From Niabella aurantiaca DSM 17617 (lineage in GTDB: Bacteria > Bacteroidota > Bacteroidia > Chitinophagales > Chitinophagaceae), in contig NZ_KB893637.1 of assembly GCF_000374125.1 (NCBI RefSeq), positions 475,749-539,748 on the forward strand: a DNA stretch of 64,000 nt, read 5' to 3'. This document shows, piece by piece, positions 1 through 9,262 of the stretch. Position numbers and translations under genes: made by a program. Each line of letters starts with the position of its first letter. Position 1 is the stretch's first letter. The notes beneath the pieces were generated by a model. It made no database searches. It was not told the origin of the DNA and was given only the letters and a program-made list of their open reading frames with translations.

Positions 1-1
1 C

Positions 2-1390
2 GAAGAGCAGACACGGCTGTTTGGGACCGATCATATTTATGCGGCGGATCCCTTTCATGAAGGCAAACCGCCGGTGAGCGGTGATGATTATTTAACAGCC
101 GTTGGGAAAAAGATCTATGAAGCCACTGCCGCCGCCGATCCGGAAGCCATCATAGCCATGCAAACCTGGAGCATGCGTAAACCCATTGTAGAGGCGATCC
201 CGGCCGGCCGCATCATCATGCTGGACTTGAACAGCCAGAAATGGAAGGGGAGCCAGGCTTTTTGGGGGCGTCCCTGGCTGGCGGGTATCATCCATAATTT
301 TGGAGGCAATACCGCCATGGGAGGCAATTTAAATGAAGTAATGGAGCGGTTTCCCCGGTTGCTGAACAATAAAAGTGAAACCCGCAATTTATCAGGCATC
401 GGGATGTTCCCCGAAGCCATCGGGCATAACCCCGTTATTTATGAGGCCGCCAGTGAAATGGCCTGGCACGCCCGGCAGCCGGATACCAAAGAATGGCTGT
501 ACGGTTATCTCCGGGGCCGCTACGGCCGCCTGGATGATGCGGTGAAGAACGCCTGGGACCTGCTGCTGGAAACCGTTTACGGCCGGAAAACGGGGGTGGA
601 GACCTTTCGCGAATCTGCCATTTGCGCCCGGCCGGCCCTGACGGTATATGGCGCTTCACCCAATGGCGCGCTCAACAGCCGGAAGAATTATCATTTTCAA
701 ACCCTGTGGACCGCTGTAAGATCCATGATGGCGGCTGGTGAAGTTACAAGGCGCACGGATACCTATAAATACGACCTGGTGGATCTGATGCGGCAATGCC
801 TGGCCGATCTGGCGATACCCATACAGGCAAATATGGGAAATGCATACCGCAACAGCAAACGAGACAGCTTTGCTTTTTACAGCCACCAGTTTCTGGAGCT
901 CATGGATGATTTTGATGGGCTCCTCGGCACCCGTAAAGAGTTTTTGCTGGGCAAATGGCTGTCCGATGCAAGAGCCATCGGTACTACCACCGCCGAAAAA
1001 GACCTTTATGAAAAAAATGCACGGGGCCTCATCACGATCTGGGGACCTTATGATTCCAGCGCGATCCAGTATGATTATTCCGCCCGTCAATGGAACGGGT
1101 TGGTCCGCACTTTTTATAAACCACGCTGGGAAAAATTCATCGCAATGCTTCAGGGCGAATTAAAAAAGCAGCCGGATCAGCGGTACCGGGAGGTCAATAT
1201 TAACCACCGGTTCCGGCGGCCCCGCAATAACGCCAATGACTTTTACCGGATGATCTCGCAATGGGAATCCGACTGGGTTACCCGTCCGGGGGTGATCACA
1301 CAAACGGCGGCTTCCGGCGGCGAGCTGAGAACGGTACAGCGCTTTTATCGCAAATGGCACCCCGTGGCATCGGCACTCTACCGGCCATAG
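2..1390 (+). CDS. alpha-N-acetylglucosaminidase (GH89, NAGLU family), 5' truncated by window edge
   Basis: The reading frame is open from the first bases, so this is the C-terminal ~462 residues of a larger protein; the GTG at 74 is not the real start. GH89 enzymes remove terminal alpha-N-acetylglucosamine from glycans, usually in the periplasm or outside the cell. Both regions that hold the catalytic glutamates of human NAGLU are recognisable: YAADPFHEGKPP (Glu at fragment residue 20) and GIGMFPEAIG (Glu at residue 138). The C-terminal helical domain follows. It runs alone on the plus strand, with convergent efflux genes downstream. Family assignment is confident; substrate is inferred from the family. 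Confidence 0.93.
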   Translation, partial: EEQTRLFGTDHIYAADPFHEGKPPVSGDDYLTAVGKKIYEATAAADPEAIIAMQTWSMRKPIVEAIPAGRIIMLDLNSQKWKGSQAFWGRPWLAGIIHNFGGNTAMGGNLNEVMERFPRLLNNKSETRNLSGIGMFPEAIGHNPVIYEAASEMAWHARQPDTKEWLYGYLRGRYGRLDDAVKNAWDLLLETVYGRKTGVETFRESAICARPALTVYGASPNGALNSRKNYHFQTLWTAVRSMMAAGEVTRRTDTYKYDLVDLMRQCLADLAIPIQANMGNAYRNSKRDSFAFYSHQFLELMDDFDGLLGTRKEFLLGKWLSDARAIGTTTAEKDLYEKNARGLITIWGPYDSSAIQYDYSARQWNGLVRTFYKPRWEKFIAMLQGELKKQPDQRYREVNINHRFRRPRNNANDFYRMISQWESDWVTRPGVITQTAASGGELRTVQRFYRKWHPVASALYRP

Positions 1391-1629
1391 TCCGCAGGCC
1401 GGCACGACTCCCGCGATATTCGTATTTAGAGTTTGATGTTTGGTGTCCGATGCGTATTTGTCCGCCCGGATTCTTAGCTGACTGCTGAAAGCTGAAGGCT
1501 GATCGCTGTTCCAGGTTTAAAGTTCCACGTTGGATTCCCGTTTGGGACCTGATGCGTATTTTTCCGTTCGGGGTTTTTAGCTGACTGCTAAAAGCTAAAA
1601 ACATCTCATCGCTCAACGCTCGAATCTCA
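1391..1629. repeat. intergenic word-like repeats between convergent genes
   Basis: No gene is seen. The tract holds two imperfect copies about 103 bp apart of a unit reading roughly GATGCGTATTT..TCCG followed by TTAGCTGACTGCTRAAAGCT (near 1447-1495 and 1550-1600). Similar short words recur in other intergenic gaps of this window. Confidence 0.6.
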
Positions 1630-2970
1630 TTACTTCCGCAACAATGCGCCTTTCAGCCGCATCAGTTCCGTTTCCGACAGCTTGGTATTGTACCGGGCCT
1701 CGATCAGCCGGTCGTAGGCCTGAGCCAGGCTGAGCTGGGCTTCGCGCAGCTGTACTAAAGTGGCCATGCCCAGCTTATAGGTCTGGAACACGATGTCCAC
1801 ATTCTCTTTTGCCAGCTCAATATTTTCTTCTTCCAGCTTCAGCGCCCGCTTTTGCTGATCGTAGTTCTTATAGGAATTGAGCACCTGCATATTGAGGAGG
1901 GAGCGTTGATTGTCGTAGTTGAGTTCTTCCATTTTCAGGCCCCACTGACTTTGCCGGATATTTCTCCTGGCGGATAGCTGGTTGAAGATGGGAATGCGGG
2001 CTGTGAGCCCATAGTTGTACCCGTGACTCTGATTGAACAGGGTAGAGAAGGGATTGATGACCTTCTTGTTTTCCGTACGGGTAAAATTATACATAGAGCT
2101 GAAGGAGATGGTCGGATAAAGATCCGCCCGGCTCTCTTTTACAGTATAATGGGCAATATCGATCCTTGCTTTTGCCAGTTGCAGCGTGGGGCTGCTTTGT
2201 TCAATGCCTTCCAGGACGCCCCCCAGCGAAAGATCATAATTGAGAGGGATGGTATCCGGGATGTCAAAGGCCGTACCGCGGATCTGGCTGTTCATGGCCT
2301 GAGCCAGCTGTTCTTTCAGTTGCGCTACCTGAACCTCCTGCTGCATCCGCAGGGCTTTCTGGCTGTTGAGATCAACCTTGCTTTGCAGCACATCCGGCTT
2401 GGCGCCCGTACCGATGTCGAGTTTGTTCTGCGCCAGTTTTGCCCGTTCGTTATTCAGCTTTATCTGTACTTCGGTTGCTTCCATCTGCTGCTTACCCCTT
2501 GCAATGGCGTAGTAATTGGTGATCACGGCGGCAATGGTGTTCATGACCTGTTCCCGGATGGTATATTCGCCGGCTTCCAGCAGCGCGGCTACCTTATCGC
2601 GGGTGGCAAACATTTTCAACCCGTCGAACAGTACCCAGTCAAGGGAAACGTTGGCCTGCACATTGTTGCTCCGGATATTATTGGATTTTCGCTGGGTGCC
2701 GTCGGCCAGTGTTTGCTTTTGACTGTTATTGGTATTGGTAAGGCCGGCGTTCCCGTTTACCGAGGGCAGGAATACCATGTTGCGGTAACTGTAATCGATG
2801 GCCGCAATAGTAGAGTCGTTCTTTGATAGTTGAATCTCGTAATTGTTGAGCAGGGCAGTTGCGATCGCTTCTTCCAATGTAAGCAGCCGCTGTGCACGAA
2901 GCGGCCCGGAAAATATCAATGCCACCACAATGATGCAGCATATCTTTCCTGTATAAAAATAGTTGTTCAT
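1630..2970 (-). CDS. TolC family outer-membrane efflux protein
   Basis: Outer-membrane channel of a tripartite efflux pump, 446 residues with the start chosen here. The ATG at 2970 is preferred over the longer frame (to 3111) because it begins directly with a signal peptide (MNNYFYTGKICC..., ending near PLRAQ) and removes an overlap with the pump gene. The mature protein has the two-fold repeated helical hairpin pattern of TolC/OprM proteins, with repeats beginning at LTLEEAIATAL and near the STLQLAKARI segment. It is the last gene of the adaptor-pump-channel operon. Substrate cannot be told from sequence. Confidence 0.9.
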   Translation of the reverse strand: MNNYFYTGKICCIIVVALIFSGPLRAQRLLTLEEAIATALLNNYEIQLSKNDSTIAAIDYSYRNMVFLPSVNGNAGLTNTNNSQKQTLADGTQRKSNNIRSNNVQANVSLDWVLFDGLKMFATRDKVAALLEAGEYTIREQVMNTIAAVITNYYAIARGKQQMEATEVQIKLNNERAKLAQNKLDIGTGAKPDVLQSKVDLNSQKALRMQQEVQVAQLKEQLAQAMNSQIRGTAFDIPDTIPLNYDLSLGGVLEGIEQSSPTLQLAKARIDIAHYTVKESRADLYPTISFSSMYNFTRTENKKVINPFSTLFNQSHGYNYGLTARIPIFNQLSARRNIRQSQWGLKMEELNYDNQRSLLNMQVLNSYKNYDQQKRALKLEEENIELAKENVDIVFQTYKLGMATLVQLREAQLSLAQAYDRLIEARYNTKLSETELMRLKGALLRK

Positions 2971-3058
2971 GCGTTCAGGCATTTTGATTAATGAATGGCC
3001 ACTGCGATCGTTACGCAAAGCGAGCGGTTGCGCACAACTTCCGGGTCTGAGCAACGGG

Positions 3059-6000
3059 TTATGCATTTGACGGAGCCTGTTTGCTTTCTTCTGACCGGAG
3101 TATTTCATCAAATTCTTTATTCTTTTTATTAGCCGACAGGTAGCTGTAGACGGCGGGGATCACATACAGCGTCAGGATCAGTGAAAAGATGATCCCGCCT
3201 ACGATTACGATCCCGAGCGGAATACGGCTTGTGGCGGCGGCGCCCAGCGACAGGGCAATGGGCAGCGCACCCAGGGCCATGGTCATACTCGTCATGAGGA
3301 TAGGCCGCAAACGCTGACCTGCTGCAAAGATCACCGCATCCGTCTTCTCCATATTCTTTTTACGGCTCTGGTTGGCAAATTCCACGATCAGGATCCCGTT
3401 CTTGGTTACCAGTCCGATGAGCATGATCATCCCGATCTCGGAGAAGATGTTGAGCGTGTGCCCGAAGATCCAGAGCGAGAGCAATGCGCCCGCCAGGGCC
3501 AGGGGAACGGTGATCATGATGATCAGCGGATCGATAAAGCTTTCAAATTGCGCGGCCAGGATCAGAAAGATCAGGCCCAGCGCCAGTAAAAAGGCAAAGC
3601 TTGTATTGCTGCTGCTTTCCGCAAAGTCGCGTGCTGAGCCGCTCAGGGAAGTGGTGAACGACTCGTCCAGCATTTTCTGGGCGATCCGGTTCATTTCCTT
3701 TACCCCGTCGCCCAGGGTATGCCCTTCGGTAAGGCCGGCGGATATCGTGGCGGATTTGTACCGGTTAAAATGGTAGATGGTGGGCGGCGTTGTGGACTCC
3801 ACCGCATTGGTGATATTGTCCAGGCTGATCAGCTGCCCCTGCTCGTTGCGCACAAATATTTTCTTCAGGTCTTGCGGGTCGTCCCGGTCGATGCGGTCTA
3901 CCTGCGCCATTACCTGGTATTGTTTGCCGCTCCGGGTAAAATATCCCAGTCGCTGGTTACTGTAGGCGGTCTGCAGGGCCTGCGATACATCGCTGACCGT
4001 TATTCCCAGCTGCGCGGCCTTTAGCCGGTCCACATAAATCCGTATCTCCGGTTTGTTGAATTTAAGGTCTGCATCCACCTGTTGCAGGATATTGCTTTTG
4101 TTGCATTCGTCCAGGAACTTGGGCAGCATTTCCGAGAGCTTTTCAAAGTCGTTGTTCTGGATCACGAATTGCACGTCCTGGCCTCCGCGGCGGTTTACCT
4201 GGATGGTCTGGTCCTGTATCGCAAATGCTCTTGCCTCACTGTATTTGGATACATGCCGGTTTACATAGTCCACGATTTCCTTTTGCGACCGGCTGCGTTC
4301 ATTTTTGGGCACCAGGCGCACCCGTACCATACCCGAATTGGCACTGCCGCTTCTGCGGGAACCGGTGATGGAGAGCACGATCTCCTTTTCGGGAACGGAG
4401 TCGATCAGGAACTGCGATACCTTGTCTACGTATGTGTCCATGGCATAAAAGGAAGTGCCCTCCGGTGCCGTAAGGTTTAACCGGAACTGGCTTTTGTCTT
4501 CCATAGGGGCCAGTTCCGACTGTATGTTCCGGCCGATCAGTATAATAACGAAAAAGCACGCCACCACAATGATCCAGGACACCCAGCGTACCTTCATAAA
4601 TGCTTTTAACGACCGCTCATAATACTGCTCCATCCCCCGGAAAAAAGGCTCCGTTTTGTTGTAGAACCAGGAGTGCTTATGAACATTTTTCTTGGTAAGA
4701 AACACGTTCAGTACAGGGGTCAGCGTAAGGGAAACGAAGGCCGAGATCAGCACCGCTCCGGCTACCACGATCCCGAACTCGCGGAACAGGCTGCCCACAA
4801 ATCCCTGCAGGAAAATGATGGGGAGGAACACCACCGCCAGGGTAATGGAGGTGGCAATGACCGCAAAATAGATCTCTTTGGACCCTTCCAGCGCCGCTTT
4901 TCTTTTGCTCATGCCCTGCTCCAGCTTTTTAAAGATGTTCTCCGTAACAACAATGCCGTCATCGACCACCAGCCCGGTTGCCAGTACAATGGCCAGCAGG
5001 GAAAGTACGTTGACGGTGTACCCCATAATGTACATGATAAAGAAAGCGCCGATCAGGGAAACGGGGATATCGATCAGCGGACGTATGGACAGGATCCAGT
5101 CGCGGAAGAACAGGTAAATGATGATCACCACCAGCCCGATGGCGATAAAGAGTGTTTCCTCAACCTCTGTGATCGATTTTTTGATGTATTCGGTCTGGTC
5201 CAGTGCTATATTCAGTTTTATATCGGCTGGTACTTCTTTTTTAATCGTTTCCAGTCGTTTATAAAATTCATTTGAAATGGAAACATAGTTGGCACCGGGT
5301 TGCGGGATCACCGCCATGGCGATCATGGGGACGGCGCTTTCCTTTAAAGCAGATTCTTCGTTTTCGGGTCCCAGCACCACATTGGCCACATCCTTGACGC
5401 GGATATCGGCACCGCCTTCGTTCTTGATGATGATGTTTGCAAATTCTTCTTCGGTGTCGAGCCGTCCGAAAGTGCGGATGGTGAGCTCGGTATTTTCGCC
5501 GGTCAGTTTTCCGGAAGGCAGCTCTATGTTTTCCCGCTGCAGGGCCAGTCGTATGTCGGCGGCCGTAATATTGAAGGCGGCCATTTTATTCGGGTCCAGC
5601 CAGAGCCGCATTGCAAAGCGCTTTTCGCCCCAGGTGTCGATGCTGCTGACACCGGGGATGGTCTGCAGCCGGTCCACGAGGCTATTGATGGTATATTCGG
5701 TAAGTTCCAGCGGGTTTTTGGTGCTGCTTTGCACCGTCATTGCCAGGATCGGCTCCGCGCTGGCATCGGCCTTTGTAACGGCAGAAGGCTCTTCGAGGTC
5801 GGGCGGAAGCTGGCGCTGGGCGGCGGAAACCTTATCCCGCACGTCGTTGGCCGCGGTTTCGAGGTTGGCGCCTACTTCAAACTCCACATTGATGTTACTG
5901 CTGCCGTTGCTGCTGCTGGAAGTAATGTTCCGGATGCCGGCAATACCGTTGATGGCGTCCTCAAGAGGCTCGGTGATCTGGCTTTCAATGATGTCTGCAT

Positions 6001-6163
6001 TGGCGCCGGGATAGCTGGTGCGCACGCTGATATTGGGCGGATCAATGGCCGGGTAATCGCGCACGCCCAGGAACTTAAAACCAATGAACCCAAATACGAT
6101 GATCACCACGTTCATGACAATGGCCAGCACCGGTCTCCTCAAACTTAGCTCTGAAATATTCAT
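3059..6163 (-). CDS. RND efflux pump permease (HAE1/AcrB-like)
   Basis: About 1034 residues, the usual size of AcrB-type inner-membrane proton antiporters. The frame opens with a TTG at 6166 followed directly by ATG at 6163; the ATG is preferred. The N-terminal helix follows SLRRPVLAIVMNVV, the double aspartate of the proton relay is in GLVVDDGIVVTEN near residue 400, and the partner lysine is in GLVTKNGILIVEFA in the C-terminal half. Two large periplasmic loops separate the membrane blocks. It lies 34 bp downstream of the adaptor gene and 88 bp upstream of the channel gene, so it is one operon. The exported substrate is unknown. Confidence 0.95.
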   Translation of the reverse strand: MNISELSLRRPVLAIVMNVVIIVFGFIGFKFLGVRDYPAIDPPNISVRTSYPGANADIIESQITEPLEDAINGIAGIRNITSSSSNGSSNINVEFEVGANLETAANDVRDKVSAAQRQLPPDLEEPSAVTKADASAEPILAMTVQSSTKNPLELTEYTINSLVDRLQTIPGVSSIDTWGEKRFAMRLWLDPNKMAAFNITAADIRLALQRENIELPSGKLTGENTELTIRTFGRLDTEEEFANIIIKNEGGADIRVKDVANVVLGPENEESALKESAVPMIAMAVIPQPGANYVSISNEFYKRLETIKKEVPADIKLNIALDQTEYIKKSITEVEETLFIAIGLVVIIIYLFFRDWILSIRPLIDIPVSLIGAFFIMYIMGYTVNVLSLLAIVLATGLVVDDGIVVTENIFKKLEQGMSKRKAALEGSKEIYFAVIATSITLAVVFLPIIFLQGFVGSLFREFGIVVAGAVLISAFVSLTLTPVLNVFLTKKNVHKHSWFYNKTEPFFRGMEQYYERSLKAFMKVRWVSWIIVVACFFVIILIGRNIQSELAPMEDKSQFRLNLTAPEGTSFYAMDTYVDKVSQFLIDSVPEKEIVLSITGSRRSGSANSGMVRVRLVPKNERSRSQKEIVDYVNRHVSKYSEARAFAIQDQTIQVNRRGGQDVQFVIQNNDFEKLSEMLPKFLDECNKSNILQQVDADLKFNKPEIRIYVDRLKAAQLGITVSDVSQALQTAYSNQRLGYFTRSGKQYQVMAQVDRIDRDDPQDLKKIFVRNEQGQLISLDNITNAVESTTPPTIYHFNRYKSATISAGLTEGHTLGDGVKEMNRIAQKMLDESFTTSLSGSARDFAESSSNTSFAFLLALGLIFLILAAQFESFIDPLIIMITVPLALAGALLSLWIFGHTLNIFSEIGMIMLIGLVTKNGILIVEFANQSRKKNMEKTDAVIFAAGQRLRPILMTSMTMALGALPIALSLGAAATSRIPLGIVIVGGIIFSLILTLYVIPAVYSYLSANKKNKEFDEILRSEESKQAPSNA

Positions 6164-6197
6164 CAATAAAGGGGTTGATGATGTTCAATCACCTTTT

Positions 6198-7241
6198 TCA
6201 GTTAACGATTTTATTTATGCTCACTTTTGAATGGGGTTTTGTTGCCATTACCCCGGTTACCAGAACGGTATCACCCGGTTTTAATCCCCCGGTGATCTCT
6301 ACGCGGGCAGAGTCGCGGCTGCCGGTCTCCACATCGGAAAAAAGCGCTTTGCCGTTGTCAACCAGGATCACCTGCTTACCGCGGGCGGTGGGCATAATGG
6401 ATTGCGTGGGAATAAAAATAGCATGATCCTTTTGGGCAAACCCGATCCGTACTTTGGCAAAGGCACCGGGGATCAATCCCTGTGTGGCTCCCGTTACCAC
6501 GGCTCTTACGGTTAAGCTCCGGTTGGTGACGGATACGTTGGATTCGGTTGCCATTACTTTTGCGGAATAGGTTGCATTGTTCCCTTCCACCGTAAAGCCA
6601 ACGATCTGCCCGGGCTTTATCTGGGTGGTATATTTTTCGGGTACTACAAAATCAATTTTGAGGGTACTGGTCTGGTTGATGGTGGCAATAACGGTTGCCG
6701 GTGTCACATAAGCGCCGGGGCTGATGGCCTTTAGGCCGATTTTCCCGTTAAAGGGGGCGCGGATCACGGTACGGGAAATTTCAGTGCGCACCAGGGCGAT
6801 GTCTGCCTGGATGTTCTGAAGCGTAAGCAGGCTGTTATCATAATCCTGCTTGCTGATGCCCTGGATGCCAACCAGCTGCCGGGCGCGGTCTTCATTGGCC
6901 TTGGCAATATTGAGCTGGGCTTCCAGTTTTTTCAGTTGTGCCTGCAGGTCGCCATCATAAACTTTCGCAAGTACGGTTCCGCGCGGTACATACTGCCCTT
7001 CGCGGATGTTGAGCAGGGTAAGCCTGCCGGAAACTTCGGGATGGATCTCCGTCACTTCATTGGCTACAATGGTGCCGGGCGTTTCGATCGTTTCGGAAAA
7101 GGATTCGGTTTTGACAATAAATGCATCTACTTTGGCCGCAGTTCTTTTTTGACCGGCCGGTACTGATTTTTTCTTTTCATTGCAGGCCAGGGCGCTCCAT
7201 ACCGTCAGCAGCAGGAGTAAACAAGTTGGGATCCGGTTCAA
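6198..7241 (-). CDS. RND efflux periplasmic adaptor (membrane fusion protein)
   Basis: 347 residues. The N-terminus (MNRIPTCLLLLLTVWSALAC) is a lipoprotein signal with lipobox ALAC, so the protein is probably anchored by a lipid. Then come the biotinyl-lipoyl-like half motif (VSGRLTLLNIREGQYVPRG), a coiled-coil hairpin (LKKLEAQLNIAKANEDRARQL) and beta-barrel domains typical of HlyD/AcrA proteins. The only sensible start is TTG at 7241: the frame upstream reaches a stop without an ATG, and the signal peptide begins right there. First gene of the efflux operon. Confidence 0.9.
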   Translation of the reverse strand: MNRIPTCLLLLLTVWSALACNEKKKSVPAGQKRTAAKVDAFIVKTESFSETIETPGTIVANEVTEIHPEVSGRLTLLNIREGQYVPRGTVLAKVYDGDLQAQLKKLEAQLNIAKANEDRARQLVGIQGISKQDYDNSLLTLQNIQADIALVRTEISRTVIRAPFNGKIGLKAISPGAYVTPATVIATINQTSTLKIDFVVPEKYTTQIKPGQIVGFTVEGNNATYSAKVMATESNVSVTNRSLTVRAVVTGATQGLIPGAFAKVRIGFAQKDHAIFIPTQSIMPTARGKQVILVDNGKALFSDVETGSRDSARVEITGGLKPGDTVLVTGVMATKPHSKVSINKIVN

Positions 7242-7369
7242 ACGAATGGTTTTTAGTTGAGTAATAAATAAGCTGTTTAAATTCTATAAGACTCTTTTAC
7301 AGCGAAAACCTTGCGTAAAGAAAGGGTTTTTTCGTTCCTGTAAGAACGAATGTTCGGTATTTCCGGATA

Positions 7370-9055
7370 TCAGTCTGCAACCAGTATGCCGGAAACATTC
7401 CAGGCGCTGAAGCTGGATCCCTCCGGCTTGCCCTGGGGGATCTTTACCTGAAGGGTATAATCGCCGGCTTCCAGATCGCCCAGATGGATCCTGAAGGGGT
7501 TGGTTACGGTTCCCGGGCACCAGTTGGAGCGGCTCAGATCAGAAGAGGAAAGCCCGTTGCTGAAGTTGCCGGAGGCCGGGTTGAACAACCGGTAGGAGCC
7601 ACAATCGGCCCGCCAGGGCACCAGGTCAAAGATGACCCGTCCGTTGAGCAGGATCGTATTTTGTTTCGGCACAAATTCGTCGCCGTTGCCCCATCCTCCA
7701 TGGCCGGTTGTGGTATAAAGCAGGGACGCGTTTTTTAAGGGCGCATCGATCCGGAAATGCACTTCCAATCCTTTTTCGCTGTCAAACATGGTGGCATATT
7801 CCTGCCCGGCCATTTCCATAATGTTCAGCGTATTGAACAGCGGCATGATTTGTTGTTTCGGTTTGTCGGGACCGCCCCTGTGAAGGGTGAGGTTGGCGGT
7901 TATTTTGTGCCCGCCCTTATCATAGTTCCCGATGAACACGCCAATATACACTTCCTTATTGCTGAGCGCTGCCGCAAAATCTGTAATGTCCTGGCGGTAG
8001 GGAACCGCCTCCTGCCATTGCTTTCCTTTAAGCTGTATATGGTTGAACTGTTTGATACCAAAAGGCGTGAAAAAGCGCATGAGCTCCAGCGGAGGCGTAT
8101 AATCCGGCGTGGCCACCACACCCTGGTACGTTTTCCCGTTGCCATTGGTGTACGCGGGAAGGGTTTTGACCCCGTTCTTTAACCCATCAAGGAAGGATTG
8201 TTTTTTACCGGTGGGGATCAGGAATACGGTCCCTGTCCGGTCATAGGCATCGCCGTTGGACTGTTCTTTCAGGTCCAGGAACACACTCGAATTGCTGTCG
8301 ATGGCCGGCATTTTTATTTTTTTTACCACGATGGTACCATTGGCAAACCGCAGTACATCTCCGGCTTGATTACCGGCATCTGAAAAATTGATGACCTGGC
8401 CGGTAAACAGGGGAATGGTGGTAAAGCGGCTGTTCCAGATGGCGTCCCGGTAGTTGAGCAGGTCGGTTTGTTGCGGCTTTAGCAACAGAAAGGCCGGCAG
8501 GCTGATCTTTTGTTTTTCGATCTTCTCTGCCCGGATGCTATTGTTGCCGTTCCTGACCTGCTCCAGCACCAGGCCCAGGTTTTGCCCCAGTATCGTTGGT
8601 GCGCCTTTTACCGGAAGCTGATCGGTGTACCACAGTTCAATCGTATTGGAGTTTACGATGATCTTTGCCTTTTTGCAGCGATAGCCCAATATATCTTTGG
8701 TCGCCGCCTGCAGCTCAAACTGCTGGGTCCGGAAAGCCGTATCTGAAGCCGTAATGCTTTCCCGCTCATTCAAAAAGGCATACAGCTCCTGCCGGTTGCG
8801 GGTGCGGTCTATAAGCGAAAGCTCAAAAGGATAGGCGGCCTTCCCCGTAAAATCCCGCTCGGTGGTGACCAGTGTTTGGCCGGGCGCTGCGAACACCCAG
8901 GTCTTGTTTTGCTTTTTCGGGGTCTTTCCGTTAAAGCTGGATCCGTAGGTGATCTTGTAAACGGGAACACCGGCAAATTTCACCTGGGCATGTCCGGCGA
9001 TCTGCATACCGGTCAGTACTGTTAAAAGCAGAAATGGTTTTATTTTCATGATCAT
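7370..9055 (-). CDS. peptide-N-glycosidase F-like enzyme with extra N-terminal GLPGLI-like domain
   Basis: 561 residues with a signal peptide (ending near GHAQ). PNGase F removes N-glycans by cleaving the glycosylamide bond to asparagine. The C-terminal ~300 residues show the two PNGase F beta-sandwich domains: GDAYDRTGTVFLIP aligns with the segment holding the catalytic Asp60 of the Elizabethkingia enzyme, GNGDEFVPKQNTILLNG with the Glu206 region, and the strongly conserved NPASGNF..SDLSRSNWCPG follows. I could not find an obvious counterpart of Glu118. The N-terminal ~200 residues (GYRCKKAKIIV...ELWYTDQLPV) resemble a GLPGLI-type domain and may correspond to the N-terminal bowl domain described for PNGase F-II. 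Secreted; single gene. Confidence 0.85.
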   Translation of the reverse strand: MIMKIKPFLLLTVLTGMQIAGHAQVKFAGVPVYKITYGSSFNGKTPKKQNKTWVFAAPGQTLVTTERDFTGKAAYPFELSLIDRTRNRQELYAFLNERESITASDTAFRTQQFELQAATKDILGYRCKKAKIIVNSNTIELWYTDQLPVKGAPTILGQNLGLVLEQVRNGNNSIRAEKIEKQKISLPAFLLLKPQQTDLLNYRDAIWNSRFTTIPLFTGQVINFSDAGNQAGDVLRFANGTIVVKKIKMPAIDSNSSVFLDLKEQSNGDAYDRTGTVFLIPTGKKQSFLDGLKNGVKTLPAYTNGNGKTYQGVVATPDYTPPLELMRFFTPFGIKQFNHIQLKGKQWQEAVPYRQDITDFAAALSNKEVYIGVFIGNYDKGGHKITANLTLHRGGPDKPKQQIMPLFNTLNIMEMAGQEYATMFDSEKGLEVHFRIDAPLKNASLLYTTTGHGGWGNGDEFVPKQNTILLNGRVIFDLVPWRADCGSYRLFNPASGNFSNGLSSSDLSRSNWCPGTVTNPFRIHLGDLEAGDYTLQVKIPQGKPEGSSFSAWNVSGILVAD

Positions 9056-9262
9056 AAGATTCAGGGGTACAAAGATAGTTGCAGGGGGGCTTGGGTGCGT
9101 TCTAAAAAGTGCAGAACATTTTTTGCGGGGAGCAACGGCCGGCCTGCACGTCGTCCGGGATTAAAAGCAGATGTACCCGTCCGGATAAGGGACAAATATT
9201 TTATGCCACGAATAGGGGTAGCGGCGCCGGAAAGCCCTTTCACAGCACCTGTTTCATAGCGA

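Noticed and set aside
4673..5275. Long antisense ORFs over the RND pump (also 5289-6014)
   Set aside because: Shadow frames caused by codon bias of the pump gene; no known domain.
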